Assembly (NCBI GenBank): GCA_030704615.1 | Contig: CM060733.1 | Coordinates: 63,302,001 to 63,366,000 of the forward strand | DNA length: 64,000 nt | From: Takakia lepidozioides | Lineage: Eukaryota > Streptophyta > Takakiopsida > Takakiales > Takakiaceae | Reading direction: 5' to 3' | In this document: positions 47,134 to 58,200 of the stretch, one piece after another | Numbering within the stretch: position 1 is the stretch's first letter | Layout: the number at the start of each line of letters is the position of its first letter | The notes under the pieces: model-generated | What the model was told of the DNA's origin: nothing | Databases searched by the model: none | Seen by the model: the letters and a program-made list of their open reading frames with translations, nothing else | Made by a program: the position numbers and the translations under genes

Positions 47134-48746
47134 CCTCCCCACTGGAGCTCGTTTACTAGCCACTGTTGAACCAAACCAACTTAAATACACACACACCCCC
47201 CCCCCTCTCCCCAAATACCTCGAACAAAAGGAACCTTCCCTAACCCTTATTTTACTCGTACAACGCACACCCCCGACAAGCATCCCCCCCCCCCTTCAGT
47301 GCCTCCATAAACTACTCACAAAAACTCACAAAATGAAAGCTTGCATCGCCTTCCCTTGCACGACTAACCACCCCACTTCTGAATGCGAGCATACTCACCG
47401 CCCTCTCCTCAATATCAAAACTAACAAAGCATGGCTAAAGGCACTACCACGCCCGCCACATACTGCCCCTACCGAGGCCCCACCCATCATCCCCCAGCTA
47501 TACCAACAAACCATACCTCTCAGATTTCCCCTCACCCACTCTCACTACACGGGATGGATCCCTCGTAAACTCCAACGCCGGATATGGCATATACCATGCG
47601 GCCACCTAGCAAGGGGTCGCCCTCCGCCCACCTGGTCCTGCCACAATCCTACGCGCTAAACTTATGGCAATATATGATGCCCTATCCAGGCTAGACACCC
47701 CCCCCCCCTATTACATCTTTACTGACAGCCTTACCTCACTCTTCCTTATCAGGAATCACATAGCCCGCCCCTCATCCCACCATCACCACCCAGACCGTAA
47801 TCTCATCACTGCCATTGTCCAACTAGCTCTCTCCAGCTCCCACCCCATTCATCTCCGCAAAGTCCGCTCGCACACCGGGATAGAGGGAAATGAAGCTGCT
47901 GACGTGTTTGCTCAAGCCGGCGCTGCCCAACCCCCTGTGATCCCATCGGATGATCCTATTCATATCGCCCACACTCACCCATTTTGGTTCATACATCCTG
48001 TCCCAGACCCACCTACACCTAGATCTGTTCGCAATCTCCTAGTCACTCTCACCCGGGAAGCTAACAAACAGGCCGCTGCATCAATCAGTCATACTAAAGT
48101 CCATATTCAAAAGTGGACACAATCCAATGTACTCCACCATAAATTATCAAACCACTTCTGGAAAACCAAAATCAATACAGATGCACAAATCCAACAAATC
48201 CTTAAATTCAGATACGCTCAGTACATGGGACATCAACGCAAGCACATTTTCTGGCCACGTCTCTTCCCATCTCCGTACTGCCCACTCTGCTCAAACACCC
48301 ACCAAGAACGTGACACCTGGCCACACTTACTTAGCCAATGTACGCACCCCGTCATACACGACCTACATATTACTCGTCATAACCAAGCAGTCTGGCATAT
48401 CCACAAATTACTTCTCAGCCATGCCGAAACCAGATGGTATACATTTATGAACGCATGCACATACCAAGGCCACCCACCAGACCACAATGTCCCAGCATGG
48501 CTGCTCCCATGCACGTACCCCTCTCGAACATGCACCTATCCAGCTAGACTTTGCGTAGATATTCTACTGGTGCAGGGTTTACCCATGGCAACCTACCTCC
48601 TCCCATACCATCCCCATCACTCACCATCCACTTTATTGAATTCACATACTATCATGACCGATACCCACAAGACTCTATCCTGGAAAAATGGCAAAGATAC
48701 GCCCCACTCATCCTTGCCATCCGCCGTAGAGGATAGGAGGCAATAA
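47134..48746 (+). mobile_element. Non-LTR retroelement with RNase H and Cys/His finger
   Basis: The plus strand encodes a retroelement RNase HI: an Asp-Gly-Ser box with NAGYGIYH (about 47560-47590), AKLMAIYDAL (47657-47690; a Lys stands where catalytic Glu is expected), YYIFTDSLTSLFLI (47710) and HTGIEGNEAADVFAQAG (47870). A finger CPLCSNTHQERDTWPHLLSQC (about 48280-48340) matches the zinc-binding block at the C-terminus of many non-LTR ORF2 proteins. Frame shifts upstream of 47660 break it. C-run tracts at 47193, 47285 and 47698 may explain some shifts. It is the right half of the element interrupted by element C. Confidence 0.75.
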
Positions 48747-48765
48747 ACGAAAGGTGAAGTGGCTC

Positions 48766-49930
48766 TTAGTTACACCGGCTTCGGCCAGAGTCTTCTCTCT
48801 CTCGCTCTCTCTCTGTTATGTTGTCCCCCTTGTCACAGAGTTTGTAGTAAAAAGTCTTAAGGGGCCATGCCACAACAATGGCTTCCTTTTTTACCCTTTG
48901 TATGCCATCCAATGCGTCTTGCTCACATCTGGCCAGCTCCGACGGTGTGATATTCCCCCATTTGGCCCACATTTCAATAGAGACTGGAGCCAGTAGGTTG
49001 ATATTTGACAAGGGATGCCACATCTGGTGCTCATTAGCTGCCATGTCTAGCTCCATAGCCCTAGGATTAACCATGGGACGAACGACAAATTACCAGCTGT
49101 GGCACCTATCGTGCGATCCTGTTCCACCTGTGACAATTCCACATGTTCACAAAATTCCTGCATTGCCTCCTTCTCATCATCTGGAAGGATCATGTGTTCC
49201 AGGAAAGGATGATTGCTAACTGAGGGAATAAAATCAGTTTGAGTCCTATTAGGGGTGATGGCAGCCGCACGTCCTAGAGTCTCTTCTTCCGGGTTAATCA
49301 GCCTTAGTGCGGCTTCAATCTCAGATCCTTTCTGCTCCCAATCTGCCATGTCTTTGGCATCTTGTTCGAGCATGTTCAGCAGGTTCGCACGATACTCCAG
49401 CAACTTGTGGATATATTTTCCATTCTTGTTTGCAATGAGAGCGATTTTCATCCAGTCTAGTAGTGCCAGAGTGTCCAAAAGCAATACAGGATTCTCACCG
49501 CTATCATTTGAATCCAGAGCTTCATTGTCAAGAGACTGTATCATCGTGTGCAGATCTTGGCGTGTAATCTGTGCCAAAGTGGTCTGCACAACAGGAATTG
49601 GTGGAGGAAGCGGTAACTTGTACCCTAAGCTTTTTAGCTCGCTGCTCCATTCCACGATTTTTTTGGCTCCATTCTGCACCCATCCCGAAGTTTCAAGATA
49701 TAAAATGAGAGACAGAAATTAAACATAGTACTGGTCATGAGATGATAGTGTATACGGGCACCACACCGTATATTGGGCAAGGAAGAGAGGGTAATTGGAC
49801 TTGTCTTATGAGGACAAGAAACCGGAAAATACCAGTCAGTAATAGCTGGATTTTTCTGAAAATAAAATGACAAATCAACCTCCTGAAGAGGCACCATCAT
49901 CACCTCACCAGATCTGCAAGAAACATTATA
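48766..49930 (-). CDS. Unrecognised gene or retroelement part, minus strand
   Basis: The longest block (49679-49047, about 210 codons, no stop) is hydrophilic and helical (EYRANLLNMLEQDAKDMADW, LLLDTLALLDWMKIALIANK). A second block (49074-48766) overlaps in another frame and reads HPLSNINLLAPVSIEMW. An upstream block (49915-49800) reads GEVMMVPLQEVDLSFYFQK after a TTTCTTGCAG acceptor-like site. This suggests two or three exons of one gene, but no family is recognised. Confidence 0.35.
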
Positions 49931-50651
49931 GGGTGGGAGGGTGGGGTATTTTTTAGGATACCCCCTTTCGTAATATAAAGATATTCCCCTAAAAGTTGAA
50001 TACCAAAGCAATCATCTAATTGAAAAGGGCAATGTTTTGAGTAAACCAGTTCACAACTGGTTTTCATGCCCATTTAAAAAAACAAAAAAAACTAAGAAGT
50101 AGCTGTAACATCATTGTTATCTGATGTTAGTTACGATTCAACTGCAGTTTAATCCAAACCAACTGGGTGTAAATGTGTAATACTGTAACTTTTTGTTTCA
50201 TTATATGGCTCTGTTTACATACCAGAAATCTTTGGTATAGCACTCTTAAGCCTTTGAAACATCATTCAGTATTGGTTCCCTCATCATTAAAGTTATGACT
50301 GGGGCTGCATTTACAAAGGAAAAATTCCATAGTAATCCCATTGCTATAAAGCCTATGGTTTGATTATATCATTCATCATCACACTGATTCCCAAGTTAAA
50401 CTGCAACCAGAAGCCTTATGTGGAGCTTACCCTGGTTTGCAAGCAAGATTCCATGGAGTGTTTAATTTATATGCTATGAAGAAACAAATTTACCATATAT
50501 CAGCCTTATACCAAGTTATAAAAACCAGGCTATAAGGTATTGCTTCAAAGCCTTATCAGACTTCAATCATATTGGTAAACACACTCAACAAGCATAAAAC
50601 TCTAAAGTCAACATCTCAAGCACCTGAATCATTTACCTTTTCTTGTACTCT
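49931..50651. other. AT-rich stretch without recognised features
   Basis: I see no coding frame, palindrome or repeat array here. The last nine bases before element D (50652-50660, AACCGTATA) are the expected duplication copy, but its partner is not in the window. Confidence 0.5.
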
Positions 50652-50708
50652 AACCGTATAGGAGGTTAGCTATTTCATGAGCATGAGTGATGAGCGGCAT
50701 GAACGGTG

Positions 50709-51461
50709 GTGAGATGATTCGGAGGAACCCACACGGTGCTGTACCTGCACCTTGTTTCAGCGGCAGATTTTTGACTCCCACATTTTCTCACGCCACAACG
50801 TAGACGTTTTGGTTCTGTAGGCACGACGTAATGACTTGTGTATTTGGCAAGCCCAAGTACGGGATTCGGGGAATGCCGGAGCCTCCGGACGTCTGGCCTG
50901 TTGCACCGGGTTGCAACCTCTCTCAGAATGAGGCGGATTTTCTACAGCAGGATTTCGAATGGTGCAACGCACAGGCGTCCCGGCCCACCCATTTCCAGTT
51001 CCTCAGACCCAGCCATTGCAGACTGCTTGGTCCAATAGAGACGGATTGGACAATTCTGCACATCCCACAATGCGATTCGGAAGAGTGAAGAGACGACACC
51101 CTCCCAACAAGTTGAATGAGACTCGGATTCCAATGCTCTTGGGATGGTTTGCACTATTCAGAGCTCCGTGGACGTACCCGCACCCGGCCTTGGGCGTGTT
51201 TATCGGATGGCAACGGCCGGTTCAGCTGTACGCGACGACGTATACACAATTACAATTGGAGTGGAGCCGACCTGCAATTGTACGGACTTCTCGTTGATGG
51301 AAGCAAAGAAGGGGTCAAAGTATTATCCGTGCAAGCATCTGTATTACATTTACCTGAAGAGATTGAGGATGAACTTGACTATTGATGACTTTGTTTATGC
51401 ACCAGCGTTGAGCGTGAATGAGCTGCACAAACTCCTGCACCGGGATTCCAGAAATCATTGA
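50709..51461 (+). pseudogene. SWIM-finger C-terminal part of element D transposase (inverted piece)
   Basis: The plus strand reads EMIRRNP, AVPAP, FWFCRHDVMTCVFGKPKYG (50808-50865), PGLGRVYRMATAGSAVRDDV and the SWIM finger CNCTDFSLMEAKKGSKYYPC then KHLYYIYLKRL (about 51275-51365), ending HRDSRNH at 51461. It aligns with element C residues 45530-46269. TAG at 50801-50803 and frame breaks between 50940 and 51140 show decay. Confidence 0.8.
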
Positions 51462-51736
51462 TGGGGCAAAGGGAATGCACCATATGGATATTTGCAATTG
51501 CATTTTTATGCATTAGACTTTGTTTTGCAGTGTAATGAAAAGCACCCCAAAACTCCAAGAATGAGACAGACAATATTAAAGTAATCTCTTTTAAACACTA
51601 TGGACTTCTGGATATCCGTTGACATCCAATGACAATTCAATGTCGAAACAGAATCCATAATAAGATGGCGGCATGAAAAATTTGCAGATCTTTCAGAAAA
51701 GTGAGTTTCAACAATAGCAGATGTGGGGGCATTTCT

Positions 51737-52045
51737 GGAAAAATGGCGCCGAATTTCCCTATTTTGGGCCAAAAATTGGCTAAGTCCTAACATGTATGGG
51801 AACGATGTCTGGAAAAATGGCGCCGAATTTCCAGTTATATGGCCCAGAACTGTGCAATCCCCGGCACCATGTACCGAATTCGGCGCCACATTTCCAAATT
51901 TTGGGCTTACACACCTGCCATGTTGGGACCTATAGCCATGAAATTCGGCACCATTTTTTGCCGGAGGCACCTATTACCACAAAATACGTTGCAGATTTCT
52001 CCGGTTGCGGAACCTATTACCGCGAGAATCGGCACCATTTTTGCA
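51737..52045. repeat. Palindromes of element D (AAATTCG-type arms)
   Basis: Sites at 51737-51758 and 51811-51832 (AAATGGCGCCGAATTT), about 51875-51895, 51940-51962 and 52024-52045. The conserved half is AAATTCG-GCRC and the other half CC-ATTTTTCC, so symmetry is imperfect. They occupy the same place (3' of the SWIM exon) as the right-arm palindromes of C. Confidence 0.75.
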
Positions 52046-52226
52046 GATGTCGCTCGGAATTTACATGAACGGAAGACAAAATATCATGAGCACGGCTCCC
52101 AAAACTACAGTTTCAGCTTCAAACAATGAATATTATGTTAGTTTTGTTCTGATAAATTCCATTTAAATAATTTTTTGATGTTTTTTATTTCCAAAATTTG
52201 TACTTCTGCTCATGAAAACCGATTGT

Positions 52227-54536
52227 CTTATCTCGTATCCACCCGGATGGCGCAGCACTTCCCTCGAAATGCCAACAATGTCCTTGCAATTCTCCACTGT
52301 GACTCCGACACTCTGGTCTCCACAATGGGTATGTTGTACTGCGTTACTACATATGGTTCGTTATGTTCATTGGGCACGTGCCCTATGCTCAAAGGAGATG
52401 GCGATATTGAACGTGCAGGACTTGCGTTGCTCGACGAGACCTCCTCGGGCAACATCACGGGACCACGAGGGAACGTGCGAATATTCTTGTCAGCTCGCCA
52501 TGAATCCTCTTCTCCGTCAGGTGCCTTGTCAAGTCTTCATCTCACTAGACGGGTGTGAACATCTCCTTCCAAGTGTTGGCCTCTTCGAAGCAATGGCATG
52601 TCCCAAAGGCCATCTCGCAAGGCTGCCGCCCACTTCCGAGGATTCTTCGATCTGGAGGCAGTCCGCATCAGCATTTCCTGTTTGGCCGACTTTCCTTTTC
52701 AAAAACTCGTTGTACCTGCATTGCTACATAATTGACCTCATAATGTCCTCCGTTGTGGCAGTGAGGATGTCCACCAGATGCGCCGCAGAGGAGGCACGCC
52801 AGGAAGAATGTACTGATTCGGCCATGTTTGTTGTCGGCATGTCGGTGTCGGAGTCCAGACACATTTCCTGCACATGCACATACTGAGGTTACAAGCAAAT
52901 TACAAATAATGACTAGCATAATATTCAACGGGACGCGAATTCCTCCAACTCACCTCCCGCATATAGTCGTCGAACTGGAGGAAACGATAATGCCACCATG
53001 CTAGCCAACTGACCATTGCTCCCTCGTCTGATTTCTTTACAGCACCTGACGTTGTCCACCAAGCCCATATACATGCAAATTGTGTCTCTGCATCATCCAA
53101 GGTGGGAGCACGCTTCCACGCAAGACACATGGAACGGTGCTCCTCTCTAAAATCTGGCGCCACAAGCCTGGTTGTGAACTGCGACAAGCTCTGCAGAAAA
53201 TGGAACCCACAAGATCTCTCCTTGCCTTCCATCGGAACATTGGGTCTTCCCCGTACCCCCTTCGGATGGCAGCCCAATTTGCTTGTGCGTTGTTTGCCAT
53301 GAAACCATGGAAATTGGGCGGGGGCAATCCCGCCCTGGCCTTCTGTTTGTTTATTCCCTGCCAAAGAAGCATCTCCAATTGTGTGTCATCTCCTTTCATC
53401 TCACAAATAGCAATTGTCATTAGCATCCTGCAGTGGGTGTCGTAGACATGTGCACCCATTGTCACCCACTGGTGATTTGTAATTCGCTTGATATGGTCGA
53501 ACATGATCCAACTGTTTGAGAAGTCCCCACTCGTCATCCGGTGGACCAGTTCCACGCCGCTGCCAGGCCCACACGTGGACATTTTGAATATGAAACAATG
53601 ATCTGCCTCAGTCCCTTGTCCTGGAAACCTACTTCCATGAATGTAGTCATATCCACATCGTCGCTTCACCTCCAGAATGGAGTGCATATCTGAGCCCCGC
53701 CCCATTCTCTGTTTGTAGGAGAGAATGTGATTACGGACATTCGGTGAACAGACGTGGGACACTGACTCCAGCAATGCCTCCATTTCCTTCTCATCGAGAG
53801 GAACTCTGTCGGAGCCATCTTCCGACATAATTCTGGCCAATGCCATCTTATGGGCGGCCTGCAGCTGTATCTGTTTGGGTTTGGCACCAGGTTTCAACTT
53901 AACCTCCTCCTGAATGAGCTGCTCTACCTCGTGGGCAGCCTCCCGCGAGTTCCCCCTCATCAATTTGTGACAATGCACACCAACGTGTTTGCAAGCTCGT
54001 GCAGTGAGGTCAGGGAAACGGTGCAACACATAGAACTTCTTGGCATTACAAACAGACATGCAATGTGGTGGTTCTTTGCAATGCACACACTTAAATGTGG
54101 AGTTTGGAACCTTTTCCTGAGCTCAAAATGGTTGATGAGCTGTGCCTGTCCAATCCGTCTTGTTCTTGTGACCTCTGGATTTAAAGTGGAAGCAAGTTGG
54201 GGAGAAACACCGCAGCGCGCCCGCACACCATCGAGCATCTTCATGCTGGTGGTTTTGGTAACGCACCAAGGATGACCGTTATGTTTCCTATCCATATCTG
54301 TCAACATTCCGGACGCCCTCGAATAGTCCGTTCGAGGAGGGAACTCAAAGAAGATGTTGCCGTCGACGTCTGCAGGAAGGCATGTCACGGATTTAATTGC
54401 AAACTTGTTGTAGTCCAGCCCAGCCAGCTCCGAGTGGTATCCCTCCATATGAAGCCCTCGCAGAATTTCAAGAATGGATTGAGTTGTTGAGCTCGTGCTG
54501 GGAATATGACTCCCTCGTCCGCTGATGTCCATTGAG
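52227..54536 (-). pseudogene. MULE-like transposase N-terminal and core part (element D)
   Basis: Minus strand. From MDISGRGSH (54532) it matches element C MDVSAGATH, then SILEILRGLHMEGYHSELAG, DMDRKHNGHPWCVTKTTSMK, Cys cluster HCKEPPHCMSVCNAK (about 54085), HVGVHCHKL, YDYIHGSRFPGQG, MFDHIKRITNHQW and GFMANNAQANW (about 53310-53280). The last has Asn where A and C have Asp (MADN), removing a probable catalytic residue. A frame break near 53240 precedes CGFHFLQSL; WWTTSGAV and YMRE follow, then a donor GTGAGT near 52954. The next exon (52867 downwards) reads MPTTNMAESVHSSWRAS and ends RVDT at the inversion point. The frame is open for 349 codons at 54086-53037, making this the best-preserved core. 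Confidence 0.8.
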
Positions 54537-55245
54537 GACTTGTGTCGCGGCCCTTTGCCTTGAGGGCAGGGGGTCGGGACACGAGAGGGGCTGCCCCTGT
54601 GGTGGGGGCAGTGGCAACAATAGGTACGGGGGCTGAAGCACCCTTGAGTGCCCAAGGCACTCAAGGAGGTGGAGCCCCGCACACCGGGTTGCGGTGGGGG
54701 TGGTTCCACGAGGGGTGGTGGTAGCTAGTGGATCTTAGTGGGGGTGGCATGGGACTCCATGGGGCGGAGACCTTGCGGTGGGAGTCGTGGGGAGTCTTGG
54801 GACTCATCACGGTCCAATGGGCCGTGGTGGGTGGACCAAGACTCACCGCGACTCATCACCGGGAATGGAGGGTCTTCGTGGTGGTTCGCCATAAAATGAC
54901 TGGGTTGTTTGTGAAACCCCCGTGGACAGTCACAGAAGTATATATAGGGTACTAACCCCGAGAACGGTGCAAGCCCGTGGTGACCAAAAACTAGTGAGTA
55001 AGCGTGCGAGCCGGAAAGCAACCAAGGTGTGGGGAGCTGTTCCGGACTGCCAACAACCAAAGGGAATTTCCACTAGGCCCACATTGAGCGAGGGTCTGGT
55101 GGAGGAGCAAAGGGGGACCGTTATCTCCCGGTGAGCAGCCGAAGCTCCAAGTTGGCCCGGCGGCCAGTTTGGGAGTTAGGCGCGCGCATCAAAGCGAATA
55201 ACTATGACATGAAGGGGAGCTTGCCAAAGTGAGGTGCACGACACT

Positions 55246-55257
55246 TGGTATCAGAGC
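55246..55257 (+). promoter_or_regulatory. Primer-binding site, initiator Met tRNA
   Basis: TGGTATCAGAGC is complementary to the 3' end of plant initiator methionine tRNA and is the common primer site of plant LTR retrotransposons. It sits 40 bp before the gag ATG. Confidence 0.9.
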
Positions 55258-55298
55258 TTAGAGTTCAATACGTGATTGTCCTTGAAATTGGCCTCATC

Positions 55299-58200
55299 AT
55301 GGGGTCGGGCAAGACAAAGCAAAAGCGGAACAGCCCGAAAGATGATGATCCTGGTGAGCCCGGTGGGGGCGACGTGTCACCGAAGCGGCAATTGGAAGAG
55401 GTGATTCATGCTTCTGAAAGCGAGGCCACTCAAGAACGGGAGGAATTTTGGGAGTCGGAGCCCAAGGACTTCCCGGAGGTTCTGCCAGACCAACAGATGC
55501 CTCCCATGCCAACAGCCTTTTGGAAAGGGTTGTTGGCGCAGTTTGGCGGGACATTGAAAGACGTGTTGAAGGCGGCTAATGCCACTTCCACTAAGACAAA
55601 GTTTAAGGTGAAGCCTAAGGAACCCGACACCTTTGAGAGCGTCCGAAATCGGAAGGCACTCAACACCTGGCTCTTGGAGCTAGAGCAGTACTTCCGGGCG
55701 GCCAAGTTGAGTGACGAGGATCGGGTGGAAGTGGCTCCCACCTATTTGAGAGGCTATGCTCAACAATGGTGGCAGAAACGCCTTCATGACCAAGGTCCAA
55801 ACCCAGAAACCTTGAGCTGGAGTGGGTTCAAGGAACTTATGAAAAGATAGTTTGTGCCCCTCAACGTGTCCTGGCTCGCCCGGGACAAGATAAGGAATTT
55901 GAAGCAAACGGATGACATTCAGGGATATGTTCACGCTTTCAATGTGCTGTTGCTTGAAGTCGCGGATATGGCAGAACCAGAAATGGTCTTCAACTTTGTG
56001 GTGGGACTGGCCCCATGGGCCAGGCGGAAGTTGGAGTAGAAGCCACCTAAGACTTTGAACGAGGCAATTGAAAGGGCTGAATGTTTCTCGGATGTCCCTA
56101 GGGGCGAAAGACAAGGTCGTACGGAGCTGATCCACAAGAAGACTCGGCGGGAGGGTGACTCCTTCCGACCGGAAAAGAAGTGGGATAGGCCACGCGGCGA
56201 CAATGGCACATGGAAATCGAAGGGCGGGCCTTCACACGTCAAGGCGGCACCCGGTGCTCTGAAAGGAAAATCAGGTGCAACCGCTTATGGTGGACAGAAG
56301 GCGACCTTCGATGGGGTGTGCTTTAATTGCGGGGAGCCCGGGCACATGGCTAAGAAGTGCACGAAGCCCCGTCAATTGAACATGATTTGGGCGACCACGG
56401 AGCTGTCCGAAGAGTCCATCAGCTGCTTGGTGGAAGCGGTGGTCGCCAAGACGTGCAAGGTAGGCAACTACTCTTGTGAGTTGTATCAGGAGACAAGCGC
56501 CCTGCGTAAACGGAGTCAGTTAATGTTCGTGAGTGGGATAATCTTTGGAACTAACGTGTCCTTGTTGGTGGACACAGGAGTGTCGCACTCCTTCATGACA
56601 CCGGCAATGGCACGGAAGCTGGGGCTCCCGACAAGTCATGTGGCCTCTATTGAAGTGCATTCTGCCAAAGGAGAACCACAATTGGCGACGAGGTTGGCGT
56701 TCAATGTTCCTCTTCAGCTCGGGAGTTGGGAGGGACGTGAGAACTTCACCATTTGCGAGATCGATGGAGTGGATATCATTTTGGGGATGACCTTTTTGAG
56801 CAAATCCGGAGCGGTCATAGATGGCCGCAAGAGAATAGTCACGCTACCATGTGGGAATGGTGGCAAAGGGTTACGGGTGTCGGAAACGCCCAACCCAGTG
56901 GGAGGGCAAATAAACCTGCTGTCAGCAAAGGAGTGGGCCGTGGAGGAGCCACACGAGCCCCAGTTTTTGCTTTACGTAAGACAAGTGGAGGGAGAAGGCA
57001 ATAGGGAGCCGAGCCCATATTGGATCAAGGGGATCTTGGAGAAATACCAGGATGTGATGCCGGAGGATTTACCAAGCGGCTTGCCACCGCGAAGAGGAGT
57101 TGACCACAAGATTGAGGTGATACCGGGATCGGAGCCGCCTGCCAAGGCGCCCTATCGGTTGAGCCACAGAGAGTTGGTCGAGATGAAGGCTCAGCTCAAG
57201 GATCTAATGTCAAAGGGGTACATCCGTCCGAGTAAGTCACCTTACGGAGCCCCGGTGCTATTCGCAGACAAGAAGGATGGGACGCTGCGGATGTGTGTCG
57301 ATTACAGGGCTCTGAATAAGTGACTATAAAAAACCGGTACCCTTTGCCATGTATCGACGACCTCTTCGATCGGTTGGCAGGAGCGAAGTATTTCAGCCGG
57401 ATCAATTTGCGCTCCAGCTACCATCAAATCCGAGTGGCGGAAGGAGATGAGGAGAAGACCGCGTGCAGGACAAGATATGATTCATATGAATTCTTGGTGA
57501 TGCCTTTTGGGCTCACCAACGCACTCGCAACCTTTAGCACGCTAATGAACAGCCTATTCCAAGAGTGGTTGGATGACTTTGTGATCGTGTACATTGACGA
57601 CATCTTGGTGTACTCGAAAACAATGGAAGAGCACCTGGAGCACCTAAAAAGGGTGTTCCAGAAATTGCGGGAAGGGAAGCTGTATGCCAAAGCTTCAAAG
57701 TGCAAATTTGGGGTCACAAAAGTGGAGTTCATGGGGCATGTGATTACACAAGATGGGATCAAAATGGATGACAGAAAGGTGAGGGCGATCTTGGACTGGG
57801 AGCCTCCGACTTCGGTCTCGGGAGTGCGATCCTTCATAGGACTCGCTTCCTATTACCGAAAGTATGTGAGAAATTTTGTCAAGATCGCGGGGCCGCTGTC
57901 AGACCTTCTGTGTAAGTCCAAGGTATGGGTATGGAACACCTTTTGTGGCCAAGCTTTTGCCGAGTTGAAGCAGCGGATGGCGGAAGCTCCAGTCCTAAAA
58001 ATCCCGGAGTTCGACCATCCATTTGAGATTCATACAGATGCGTCGGGTTTCGTAATTGGGGGTGTGCTCATGCAGGATGGACGTCCAGTGGCTTACGAAA
58101 GTAAGAAACTGAATGAATTGGAGCGACGGTGGCCTACGTACGAGAAAGAAATGAAGGCGGTGGTGCATTGCCTTGAGCTTTGGTGCCACTATGTTGGTTC

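Larger units (their letters stand above)
50661..54540 (-). mobile_element. Element D: truncated, internally inverted member of the family
   Basis: The outer end at 50661 begins GGAGGTTAG then CTATTTCATGAGC, matching the right end of element C, with more CATGAGC words to 50708. Transposase sequence is in two pieces on opposite strands: N-terminal on minus (54536-52227) and C-terminal on plus (50709-51461). The minus piece stops after RVDT and the plus piece starts at EMIRRNP, the positions adjacent in element C. The DNA at 52185-52225 (TTTCCAAAATTTG, GCTCATGAAA, TGTCTTA) matches element C at 46990-47045, whose continuation is found at 50661-50708. One inversion of about 1.5 kb explains both. 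The other side is cut at 54541 by the Ty3/gypsy element. Confidence 0.78.

Noticed and set aside
47193-47300. C-runs as possible telomere-like or G-quadruplex element
   Set aside because: They are short homopolymer runs inside a decayed retroelement, with no repeat unit.
54385-55060. Pro-rich minus frames in the putative 5' LTR
   Set aside because: They arise from a G-rich plus strand next to the LTR start and show no conserved blocks.
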